Assembly: GCA_020217065.1 (NCBI GenBank)
Contig: JAIWOB010000109.1
Location: forward strand, 1-10,000
Length of the DNA stretch: 10,000 nucleotides
Reading direction: 5' to 3'
DNA from: Chloroflexota bacterium
Lineage (GTDB): Bacteria > Chloroflexota > Anaerolineae > Anaerolineales > Villigracilaceae
Made by a program: the position numbers and the translations under genes. Each line of letters opens with the position of its first letter. Position 1 is the stretch's first letter. Shown piece after piece: positions 1-6,274 of the stretch. The notes beneath the pieces are model-generated. The model ran no database searches and was not told where the DNA came from. It saw only the letters and a program-made list of their open reading frames with translations.

Positions 1-1413
1 CCTCCGCCATACCTCATAGGCTTTCGCCAACTTTCGCGCAGACTGCGGGTCGGCGAGATAAGACAGCAGGATGCTCAACGAACCAGCCGCCGCGCGCGTA
101 TTGGAGGTGGACGAAATCAGCTCAACGACTTCGACTCCGCGCTTTCGCAGCGCTTCGATGACCTCAATGCCGCGCGTGTTGCGCGGAACAAGAACCGCAA
201 CGGTCGGTTTTTCTTCGTCGGGAATATCCGCCAGCGAATCAAGAAAACCCTTCGCCGATTTCGCCACCGCTTCAAGTTCCCCTTCGGGCGTAAATTTTTT
301 GCCGATAAGTTTGACCGCTTCGGGACGGAGCGGCGGGTTGACGGGTTGATACCCCTGCGGCACAGGCTCGATATGAGGAAGCGAAAGCGCCGTCCTCGCT
401 TCGGGAAGGGGATGCGACGTCATTGTCCAATCAATTAAACGGTTCGCCAGCGCAATCACCGCCGGCTGCGACCGCCCCGACTCGGGCATATTCCGGCTGG
501 GGTTATCGCGGATAAACGCGCGCAAGAGTTCCGGGTCGGCGGTGGTAAAGGTCTCGAAGATTGCCTGGTTGGGGTCGCCGACGCGCACCCAATTGCCGCC
601 CTGCCCGCCTGAAAGCAAATACAAAATCTCCTGCTGAGTGCGGCTCGAATCCTGCGCTTCATCCTCCAAAATAAACGGATACCGAAAGCGCAGGCGCTCT
701 ACATATTCCTCGTCGTTTTGAAGCAGAGTCAACGCCAGGCGAATCAGGTCGTCAAAATCCACCGCGCCGCGATAAGCGAGAGCGCGCTGGTAATCGGCGT
801 AAATGTCGCAGCCAAGTTGGGCGAGCGGCAAAGGCTGGACGGAAGCCTCAAGTTTGGCACGCAGCCTTTCGGGAGTAAGCAGGCGGTCTTTCGCCGAACG
901 AATAAAAGCGTTGGCGAGCGAATCCACCATATTGGGGAGCTGCTCCCGCTTTATCCAATCGAGTTTGGAGTTCTCCAGCGCAGGGTCAAGATACTCATCC
1001 AGCGAATGCGCCGCCAGCCAGGCGGCGACCGCCTCGCGGCGAATAGACGCCGCCTCCGGTTCGTCCACGATGCTGAACTGATTCTCAAGCCCCACGCTGG
1101 CGGGTTTCTCACGGACAATGTCGTGCGCCAGTCCGTGCAGGGTTCGCACCCGATATTTGTATAAAGCCTGCAAAGGATTCTCGAAAAAACGTTTGATGCG
1201 CGTCTCGAAGTTATCCACCGCCGAATTGACCAGCGTGACAATGAGAACTTCCTGCCCGTCCTGTAAACCTGCGCCGCGAATAATCTGCGCCGCCAAAGCG
1301 GAAAGGATATGCGTCTTGCCGGCGCCGGGCACGGCGGCAATGCCCAGCCGTCCGCCGGTATATTGCAGGATTTTTTGTTGGGAAGGGCGTGGAAGAAAAG
1401 CGGGGCTTGGCAT
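1..1413 (-). CDS. UvrD/Rep-family superfamily 1A DNA helicase, 3' part beyond window
   Basis: An open frame of 471 codons from the ATG at 1413 runs off the left edge, so the C-terminus is missing. It is an ATP-driven 3'-5' DNA helicase of the UvrD/PcrA/Rep superfamily, acting in repair or replication-fork processing. Visible motifs in order are Walker A AVPGAGKT (residues 27-34), a motif-Ia-like segment VTLVNSAVDNFETRI, TLHGLA where relatives have TIHSF, the Walker B/DExx box EDEAQD (250-255), GDPNQAIF (279-286, normally GDxxQSIY) and a motif-IV-like SGRSQP. In UvrD/PcrA the last is usually NYRS, so this is probably a diverged paralogue rather than the main UvrD/PcrA; no gene symbol is given for that reason. 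The start is supported by GGAG 9 nt upstream (1423-1426) and by the position of the Walker A box close to the N-terminus. It is transcribed divergently from tsaE. A C-terminal nuclease or extra domain cannot be excluded because that end is not in view. Confidence 0.9.
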   Translation of the reverse strand, partial: MPSPAFLPRPSQQKILQYTGGRLGIAAVPGAGKTHILSALAAQIIRGAGLQDGQEVLIVTLVNSAVDNFETRIKRFFENPLQALYKYRVRTLHGLAHDIVREKPASVGLENQFSIVDEPEAASIRREAVAAWLAAHSLDEYLDPALENSKLDWIKREQLPNMVDSLANAFIRSAKDRLLTPERLRAKLEASVQPLPLAQLGCDIYADYQRALAYRGAVDFDDLIRLALTLLQNDEEYVERLRFRYPFILEDEAQDSSRTQQEILYLLSGGQGGNWVRVGDPNQAIFETFTTADPELLRAFIRDNPSRNMPESGRSQPAVIALANRLIDWTMTSHPLPEARTALSLPHIEPVPQGYQPVNPPLRPEAVKLIGKKFTPEGELEAVAKSAKGFLDSLADIPDEEKPTVAVLVPRNTRGIEVIEALRKRGVEVVELISSTSNTRAAAGSLSILLSYLADPQSARKLAKAYEVWRR

Positions 1414-1451
1414 GAGCAGGCGCTCCAAAAACGCTGACGATTTCAAAGTTT

Positions 1452-1457
1452 ATTCTA
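1452..1457 (-). promoter_or_regulatory. Candidate -10 box of the helicase gene
   Basis: TAGAAT on the minus strand lies 38 nt before the helicase start codon. It leaves room for a short leader that contains the GGAG ribosome-binding site. No convincing -35 element is seen at the usual distance, so this is a weak call. Confidence 0.35.
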
Positions 1458-1459
1458 AC

Positions 1460-1489
1460 ACGCCGCTCTTTTGCAAACGGCGCTCTTTT
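1460..1489. repeat. 13-bp direct repeat pair in the divergent helicase/tsaE promoter region
   Basis: Positions 1460-1472 (ACGCCGCTCTTTT) and 1477-1489 (ACGGCGCTCTTTT) match at 12 of 13 bases and are offset by 17 bp. They occupy the -35/spacer side of the tsaE promoter and lie upstream of the candidate helicase -10 box. The placement suits a regulator binding a tandem site, but no known operator is recognised and a chance duplication is possible. Confidence 0.5.
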
Positions 1490-1501
1490 AGGGAGTATAA
1501 T
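1471..1501 (+). promoter_or_regulatory. tsaE promoter, probably giving a nearly leaderless mRNA
   Basis: A perfect TATAAT -10 box lies at 1496-1501, with TTGCAA at 1471-1476 as a possible -35 (19-bp spacer, longer than ideal). Only 9 nt separate the -10 box from the tsaE ATG. Transcription normally starts about 6-8 nt after the box, which would leave a leader of 0-3 nt, and no room for a Shine-Dalgarno site. Confidence 0.6.
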
Positions 1502-1510
1502 TCGCCGGCG

Positions 1511-2008
1511 ATGCCGATTTTAGACGCCCACACCATTGATTTTTTCAGCCGCAGTCCCGAACAGACGCGGCGCATTGGCATGAGACTCGGCGGCGAGGTA
1601 AAGACAGGCGACGTTATTTGCCTGCAGGGCGACCTCGGCGCAGGCAAGACCACCTTCACCCAGGGTCTCGCTCAGGGCTGGGGAGCGCTGGACCCAGTTT
1701 CAAGCCCGACCTTCATTATCGTCAACATGTACCGCCGCGCAAACGGCGGCAAGTTGTTTCACCTCGACGCCTGCCGGCTCAATTCCGCCTCCGAAGCGGA
1801 AGAACTGGATTTCGACGCCATGAGCGCCGAAGGCGCGCTGGTCATCGAGTGGCCCGAACGCCTCGGGGTTTTAATTCCCAGCGAACGGTTGTGGATTCGC
1901 CTCGACCATATTGAAGAAGAGCAGCGCCAAATGCGTTTTCACGCCAACGGCAAACGTTACGACGAACTGCTTGAAGCCGTCCGTCAATCCATGTTTGGAG
2001 GGCTGTGA
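1511..2008 (+). CDS. tsaE: tRNA threonylcarbamoyladenosine biosynthesis ATPase TsaE
   Basis: TsaE is the small P-loop ATPase that works with TsaB and TsaD to make t6A at position 37 of ANN-decoding tRNAs in the cytoplasm. At 165 residues it is of usual family length. The Walker A GDLGAGKTT is at residues 40-48, followed by the family signature SSPTF (64-68), HLDACRL (84-90, usually HxDxYRL) and the VIEWPERL segment (111-118). The frame is open far upstream of 1511, but the ATG at 1511 is chosen because the homologous protein begins there and the TATAAT box lies immediately before it. Its stop overlaps the tsaB start by one base, as expected for a co-translated t6A pair. The tyrosine common in HxDxYR is a cysteine here (residue 88), a mild variation. 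Confidence 0.95.
   Translation: MPILDAHTIDFFSRSPEQTRRIGMRLGGEVKTGDVICLQGDLGAGKTTFTQGLAQGWGALDPVSSPTFIIVNMYRRANGGKLFHLDACRLNSASEAEELDFDAMSAEGALVIEWPERLGVLIPSERLWIRLDHIEEEQRQMRFHANGKRYDELLEAVRQSMFGGL
1997..2002 (+). promoter_or_regulatory. Ribosome-binding site that decides the tsaB start
   Basis: GGAGGG, inside the last codons of tsaE, sits 5 nt before the ATG at 2008 but only 2 nt before the alternative GTG at 2005. The spacing favours the ATG. Confidence 0.7.
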
Positions 2009-2676
2009 TGCTGCTTGCGCTGGACACCTCAACCGCCCAGACAGGGCTGGCTTTATACGACGGCTTGCAAATCCTTGCCGAGACTACATGGACGACACAG
2101 CAGCGCCACACTGCCGAACTCGCCCCCGCCGTCGCCGCGCTTTTGAAACGAGGGGGCGTTTCCATGGAAACGGTGGAAGCGCTGGGCGTGGCGATTGGGC
2201 CGGGGTCTTTTACCAGTTTGCGCGTGGGTCTCGCTTTTGCAAAAGGCATTGCGCTGGCGCGCCGCCTGCCGCTGGTGGGCGTCTTCACGCTGGATGTAAT
2301 TGCGGCGGCGCAGCCGCCGGACACCCGCCCGCTGGCGGCGGTCCTCCAAGCCGGGCGGCGGCGAATCGCCGTCGGCTGGTATCTTCATTCGGAAAACGGC
2401 TGGCAGGCGCAGGGCGAAGCGAAAGTGACCACCGTGGAAGAACTAGCGGAACAGATTGAACGCCCAACCCTTATCGCCGGCGAATTGACCGCCGAGGACC
2501 GCAGCCGCCTGGGACGCAAACGCGCCAACGTTTTTCTTGCGCCCCCCGTCCGCTGTATCCGCCGCCCCTCCATCCTCGCAGACCTTGCCTGGACGCGCTG
2601 GAAAAAGAACGAGACAGACAACCCCGCCGCCCTCGCGCCGCTCTACCTTCGCGTCGAGGGCGCGCCCAACTCTTAA
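2008..2676 (+). CDS. tsaB: tRNA threonylcarbamoyladenosine biosynthesis protein TsaB
   Basis: TsaB is the non-catalytic ASKHA-fold partner of TsaD in the bacterial t6A complex (TsaB-TsaD-TsaE). The protein of 222 residues opens with MLLALDTST, the fold's first phosphate-loop strand, and contains the hallmark GPGSFTSLR (residues 64-72) followed by GLAFAKGIALA; the C-terminal half is poorly conserved, as usual for the family. The ATG at 2008 overlaps the tsaE stop (TGATG) and has a well-spaced GGAGGG. A GTG one codon earlier (2005) is possible but badly spaced. tsaD is not in the window and must be elsewhere. rimI follows after 15 nt, the common tsaB-rimI neighbourhood. Confidence 0.95.
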   Translation: MLLALDTSTAQTGLALYDGLQILAETTWTTQQRHTAELAPAVAALLKRGGVSMETVEALGVAIGPGSFTSLRVGLAFAKGIALARRLPLVGVFTLDVIAAAQPPDTRPLAAVLQAGRRRIAVGWYLHSENGWQAQGEAKVTTVEELAEQIERPTLIAGELTAEDRSRLGRKRANVFLAPPVRCIRRPSILADLAWTRWKKNETDNPAALAPLYLRVEGAPNS

Positions 2677-2691
2677 TGACGGCAGTGCAAC

Positions 2692-3174
2692 ATGGAAAAT
2701 TTCTCGCCGCCCCGGCAGGATTTGCCCAAATTCAAAATTCGCAAAATGACTCTCGACGACTTGGAGGAAGTCGTCGCCATTGACCAGGCGTCCTTCAGCC
2801 TGCCCTGGCCCCCCCGCTCTTTCCGCTTCGAGTTGACCGACAACCCGGCTTCGCGCTGCTGGGTGGCGGAGGCGGATGGACGCATCGCCGGCATGTTGGT
2901 AGGCTGGCTGATTGTGGATGAAATTCACATCGCCACTTTAGCCGCGCATCCCAGCCTGCGGCGGCGTGGAATTGGAGAAGCCCTGCTTGCCTTCGCCCTG
3001 CAAGCGGCGCGGGAAGAAGGAGCGGTATCTTCCTTTTTGGAAGTGCGCGCAGGCAATACCGCCGCCCTGGCGTTATACCGAAAATTCGGCTTTGTCGAAG
3101 ACGGCCGCCGCCCTGAATATTACAAAGACAACGGCGAAGACGCCATCCTCATGTCCGCCCGCCTCGACCGCTGA
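2692..3174 (+). CDS. rimI: Ribosomal-protein-S18-alanine N-acetyltransferase-like GNAT, RimI
   Basis: This is a GNAT-fold acetyltransferase of the RimI family, which transfers acetyl from acetyl-CoA to protein N-termini (classically ribosomal protein S18). At 160 residues, the acetyl-CoA pyrophosphate loop RRRGIGEAL is at 90-98. The segment LEVRAGN...ALYRKFGF (116-134) places Glu117 and Tyr129 in the same 12-residue spacing as the catalytic Glu103/Tyr115 of E. coli RimI. The tail PEYYKDNGEDAILM is also RimI-like. It follows tsaB by 15 nt without a clear Shine-Dalgarno site, so translation may depend on coupling. The first 12 or so residues precede the conserved domain, so a slightly later start cannot be excluded. 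The natural substrate is inferred from the family. Confidence 0.92.
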   Translation: MENFSPPRQDLPKFKIRKMTLDDLEEVVAIDQASFSLPWPPRSFRFELTDNPASRCWVAEADGRIAGMLVGWLIVDEIHIATLAAHPSLRRRGIGEALLAFALQAAREEGAVSSFLEVRAGNTAALALYRKFGFVEDGRRPEYYKDNGEDAILMSARLDR

Positions 3175-3185
3175 GTCGCTCCGCC

Positions 3186-3821
3186 ATGACCCCTGACGAA
3201 CTCCTCGCTCAAATCGCCATGGAAATCGCAACTTGCGAAAAATGCGCCCTGCACGAATCGCGCAAAAAGACGGTTCCGGGCGAAGGTCCAGCCCGCGCTG
3301 AAATCATGTTTATTGGAGAAGCGCCCGGTTTCCACGAAAACGAGCAAGGACGCCCTTTTGTGGGGGCTTCGGGCAGGTTTTTGGAGCAATTGCTGTCTCA
3401 AGCGGGCTTGACCCGCGGCGAAGTCTTCATCGCCAATGTGGTCAAATGCCGTCCGCCGGGCAACCGCGACCCGCAGCCCGAAGAATTAGCCGCCTGCGGC
3501 GAATATCTCGAAGCGCAAATTGAAGCCGTGAATCCGAGTATCATTGTGACGCTTGGGCGTTTTTCGATGAATAGATTTTTCCCCGGCGCGAAAATCAGCG
3601 CCGCGCATGGACAGATGAAAAGGGTCGGCGGACGTTTCGTCATTCCCATGTTTCATCCTGCCGCAGCCCTGCACCAGGCGGCGCTCAAACCGTCCATTTT
3701 GGGAGATTTTGCAAAACTGCCCGCCCAATTAATCGAAGCCCGCAAAACGCTGGGAAAACCGCTTCCCGAAAAAGAAGAAAACGCGGCGCCAAAAAGTCCG
3801 AAGCAGTTGAGTTTGTTCTAA
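3186..3821 (+). CDS. Type-4 (Fe-S) uracil-DNA glycosylase with C-terminal clamp-binding motif
   Basis: This enzyme removes uracil (from cytosine deamination or misincorporation) from DNA at the start of base excision repair. The 211-residue protein has the four cysteines of the family-4 [4Fe-4S] cluster: Cys17, Cys20, Cys88 and Cys104. Motif A is GEAPG (44-48) followed by QGRPFVG, and the leucine-loop motif is FHPAA (156-160). The length fits the family plus a short charged tail. The last five residues, QLSLF (207-211), match the consensus of bacterial beta-sliding-clamp-binding peptides, and a flexible Lys/Glu/Pro-rich linker (about 190-206) precedes them. The gene starts 11 nt after rimI and lacks an obvious ribosome-binding site, so it is probably co-transcribed with the tsaE-tsaB-rimI cluster. 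The family call is firm; clamp docking is inferred. Confidence 0.93.
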   Translation: MTPDELLAQIAMEIATCEKCALHESRKKTVPGEGPARAEIMFIGEAPGFHENEQGRPFVGASGRFLEQLLSQAGLTRGEVFIANVVKCRPPGNRDPQPEELAACGEYLEAQIEAVNPSIIVTLGRFSMNRFFPGAKISAAHGQMKRVGGRFVIPMFHPAAALHQAALKPSILGDFAKLPAQLIEARKTLGKPLPEKEENAAPKSPKQLSLF

Positions 3822-3858
3822 CCGAGCCGTTAAACATTTATAAAAAAAGGAAGAAACC

Positions 3859-5181
3859 ATGAGCGTAAAAGAAACCCTCGTCAAAAAATTGAAAGACAAA
3901 AACGCAAAAGTCGCCATTCTGGGACTGGGCTATGTGGGCTTGCCGCTGGCTGTCGTCTTCGGCGAGGCGGGCTTTCAAGTTACCGGTATTGACCCCGACA
4001 AGCGCAAAATCGCCGCGCTGGCGGAAGGCAAATCCTACATTCCCGACGTGAAGACCGAAACGGTTGAGAAACTGGTCAAAAGCGGAAGGCTTAACGCCAC
4101 GGCGGATTTTTCCGTCTTGAAAGAGATGGACGCGGTAAGCATCTGCGTGCCAACCCCGCTGCGGCAAACCGGCGACCCGGACATGTCTTACATTATCTCG
4201 GCGATGGACGAACTGGCGAAGTACATGCACAAAGGCATGGTCGTCGTGCTGGAGTCCACCACTTATCCGGGGACGACGCGCGAACTTTTGCTCCCCAAAT
4301 TAGGCGAGGAGAATCATCTCGCCGTCGGCGAAGACTGGTTTCTGGCGTTTTCGCCAGAACGGGTGGACCCGGGACGGGAGGATTTTACGACCATCAACAC
4401 CCCCAAAGTCATGGGCGGAATCACCGAAGCCTGCGGCGAGGTGGCAGCCGCCTGGTACGAAGGCGCCATCAAGACCGTGCATCGCGTTTCCAGCGCCGAG
4501 GCGGCGGAAATGTCCAAACTGCTTGAAAACACGTTTCGCATGATTAACATCGGGCTGGTGAACGAACTGGCAATCATGTGCGAACGCTTGGGCGTGGACG
4601 TTTGGGAAGTGATTGACGCCGCCGCCACCAAGCCTTTCGGCTTTATGAAATTCACGCCAGGACCCGGCTTAGGCGGTCACTGCATCCCCATTGACCCGCT
4701 TTACCTCTCCTGGAAAATGAAATCCTTCAATTACAACGCCCGCTTTATTGAATTGGCGTCCGAAATCAACACCAACATGCCGCGCTATGTGGTCAGCCGC
4801 GTCATGGAAGGCTTGAACCAGCGCGGCAAGCCGTTGAAAGGCTCAAAAGTGCTGGCGCTGGGCGCGGCGTACAAACCCGATATTGACGACGTGCGCGAAT
4901 CGCCCTCGCTGGACGTGATTGGGCTACTCCGCAAGAAAGGCGCGGCGGTTGAATACCACGACCCCTACATTCCGCATATCCACCACGAATACGACGGCTG
5001 GCAAATGGACAGCGTAACGGACTTAATGAAATCGGTTCGAGAAGCCGACGCGGTCGTGATTGTGACCAATCACAAAGTTTACGATTACGCCGCCATCGTC
5101 GAAAACGCAAAATTTGTCTTTGACGCCCGCAACGCCACCGGGAAAATCGCGAAGGGCAATCCCAAAGTCGAAAGATTATAA
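3859..5181 (+). CDS. Nucleotide-sugar 6-dehydrogenase, WbpA/TviB-like (UDP-GlcNAc dehydrogenase type)
   Basis: This cytoplasmic NAD-dependent enzyme oxidises C6 of a UDP-sugar in two steps to the UDP-uronic acid. The 440-residue protein has the NAD-binding GLGYVGLPLA near residue 20, SICVPTPL, the ESTTYPGTT segment, the invariant Lys220 and Asn224 (SKLLENT), and the catalytic Cys275 in GGHCIPIDP. The C-terminal UDP-binding domain contains GAAYKPDIDDVRESPS. The GGHCIPIDPLYLSWK context and ICVPTPL resemble WbpA/TviB-type UDP-N-acetylglucosamine dehydrogenases more than UDP-glucose dehydrogenases, but substrate cannot be fixed by eye. The start is supported by AAGGAAG (3847-3853) 5 nt before the ATG. 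A TATAAA at 3839-3844 might be a -10 box, but it would leave the ribosome-binding site at the very 5' end and no good -35 is visible; read-through from the udg gene, 37 nt upstream, is equally possible. The epimerase gene follows. Confidence 0.93.
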   Translation: MSVKETLVKKLKDKNAKVAILGLGYVGLPLAVVFGEAGFQVTGIDPDKRKIAALAEGKSYIPDVKTETVEKLVKSGRLNATADFSVLKEMDAVSICVPTPLRQTGDPDMSYIISAMDELAKYMHKGMVVVLESTTYPGTTRELLLPKLGEENHLAVGEDWFLAFSPERVDPGREDFTTINTPKVMGGITEACGEVAAAWYEGAIKTVHRVSSAEAAEMSKLLENTFRMINIGLVNELAIMCERLGVDVWEVIDAAATKPFGFMKFTPGPGLGGHCIPIDPLYLSWKMKSFNYNARFIELASEINTNMPRYVVSRVMEGLNQRGKPLKGSKVLALGAAYKPDIDDVRESPSLDVIGLLRKKGAAVEYHDPYIPHIHHEYDGWQMDSVTDLMKSVREADAVVIVTNHKVYDYAAIVENAKFVFDARNATGKIAKGNPKVERL

Positions 5182-5207
5182 GCGCTTCGACGACGTTGGA
5201 GCGCTTC
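5181..5207. repeat. Paired AGCGCTTC motif between dehydrogenase and epimerase genes
   Basis: AGCGCTTC occurs at 5181-5188 and again at 5200-5207. Because the AGCGCT core is itself palindromic, the pair can also form a 6-bp stem with a 13-nt loop just after the dehydrogenase stop codon and just before the epimerase ribosome-binding site. No T-tract follows, so it is not an intrinsic terminator. It may be an mRNA processing or regulatory element, or chance. Confidence 0.3.
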
Positions 5208-5224
5208 AACTGGAGTATTGATTT

Positions 5225-6205
5225 ATGGCTCATTATTTGGTTACCGGCGCGGCGGGATTTATCGGCGCAAGAACCGCGACCATGCTCATCGAACAGGGAC
5301 ATACCGTCGTCGGCGTGGACAATATGAACGACGCCTACGACCCGCGCATGAAAGAGTACCGCCTGAAAAAACTTCGCGCGTTGGACGGCTTCGAATTCGT
5401 CCGCGACGATATTTCCGAACGCGGCATTCTCACCCGGCAGGCGGCATTGCACGCCCGCCCCTTCGACGGCATCGTCAACCTGGCGGCGCGCGCGGGCGTC
5501 CGCTTCAGCGTGGAAAACCCCTGGGTGTTTCTTGAGTCGAACGTCATTGGCACGTTAAATATGCTGGAACTTTGCCGCCAGACAGGCTGCAAAAAATTCA
5601 TTCTGGCTTCCACCTCCAGCATCTACGGCGAAAACCCTCAATATCCCACTCCCGAAACCGCCTCCAGCAGCGAACCGATGCAGCCCTACGCCGCAAGCAA
5701 AAAAGGAGCCGAGGCGCTCGCGCATTCCTATCATCACCTTTTCGGCATTGACGTGACGATTGTCCGCTATTTCACGGTCTATGGACCTGCGGGTCGCCCC
5801 GACCTTGCCATCTTCCGCTTTGTCAAGTGGATTATGGAAGGCGAACCGCTGCGCGTCAACGGAGACGGAACTCAGTCGCGCGGCTTCACCTATGTAGACG
5901 ACATCGCGCGCGGGACAATTGCGGCGCTCAAACCGCTGGGATACGAAATCATCAACCTCGGCGGGCATGAAGTCATCTCCATCAACGGTTTGGTGGATTT
6001 GATTGAGGAATTGACCGGGCGGAAAGCAAATGTCCAATACGGTCCCCCCAACCTGGCGGATATGTTCATGAATCAGGCGGATGTGACAAAAGCCCGCGAA
6101 ATCCTCGGCTGGAATCCGCGCGTGAACCTGCGCGAAGGAATCGGCAATCTCATCGAATGGTATAAATTGGAACGGGAGTGGGCAAAAGATATTCTGACGC
6201 CGTAA
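5225..6205 (+). CDS. NAD-dependent epimerase, UDP-glucuronate 4-epimerase-like
   Basis: This extended short-chain dehydrogenase (326 residues) probably inverts C4 of a UDP-uronic acid through a transient 4-keto intermediate, in the cytoplasm. The N-terminal NAD motif is TGAAGFIG (7-14), followed by VDNMNDAYDPRMKEYRL (31-47), a stretch typical of UDP-glucuronate 4-epimerases. The catalytic region has ASTSSIYG (128-135) and the Tyr155/Lys159 pair (PYAASKK). RYFTVYGPAGRPDLA (181-195) and the DGTQSRGFTYVDDI segment bind the sugar nucleotide. The start has GGAG (5212-5215) 9 nt upstream. Its position 43 nt after the 6-dehydrogenase suggests sequential action: oxidation of a UDP-hexose or UDP-HexNAc, then conversion of gluco to galacto uronate for polysaccharide synthesis. 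UDP-GlcNAcA could be the substrate instead of UDP-GlcA. A strong terminator follows. Confidence 0.9.
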   Translation: MAHYLVTGAAGFIGARTATMLIEQGHTVVGVDNMNDAYDPRMKEYRLKKLRALDGFEFVRDDISERGILTRQAALHARPFDGIVNLAARAGVRFSVENPWVFLESNVIGTLNMLELCRQTGCKKFILASTSSIYGENPQYPTPETASSSEPMQPYAASKKGAEALAHSYHHLFGIDVTIVRYFTVYGPAGRPDLAIFRFVKWIMEGEPLRVNGDGTQSRGFTYVDDIARGTIAALKPLGYEIINLGGHEVISINGLVDLIEELTGRKANVQYGPPNLADMFMNQADVTKAREILGWNPRVNLREGIGNLIEWYKLEREWAKDILTP

Positions 6206-6234
6206 AAGTCGGCGGACCTCATCCAACAAACCCG

Positions 6235-6274
6235 GTCCCGAAGCGCCGCCCAAGCCTTTCGGGACGTTTTATTT
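6235..6274 (+). terminator. Intrinsic terminator after the epimerase gene
   Basis: GTCCCGAA (6235-6242) and TTCGGGAC (6258-6265) form a perfect 8-bp stem with a 15-nt loop, followed by GTTTTATTT (6266-6274). The T-tract overlaps the stop codon of the converging molybdopterin-protein gene. It lies 30 nt after the epimerase stop. Confidence 0.8.

Noticed and set aside
718..1164. Plus-strand frame antisense to the helicase gene
   Set aside because: It overlaps helicase codons between the Walker A and DExx boxes and has no recognisable features.
1118..1510. In-frame upstream extension of tsaE over the helicase gene
   Set aside because: The added residues are antisense to well-supported helicase codons, have no family resemblance and would ignore the TATAAT box directly before 1511.
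5555..6253. Minus-strand frame antisense to the epimerase gene
   Set aside because: The opposite strand has unmistakable SDR motifs; this frame shows no motif and no ribosome-binding site.
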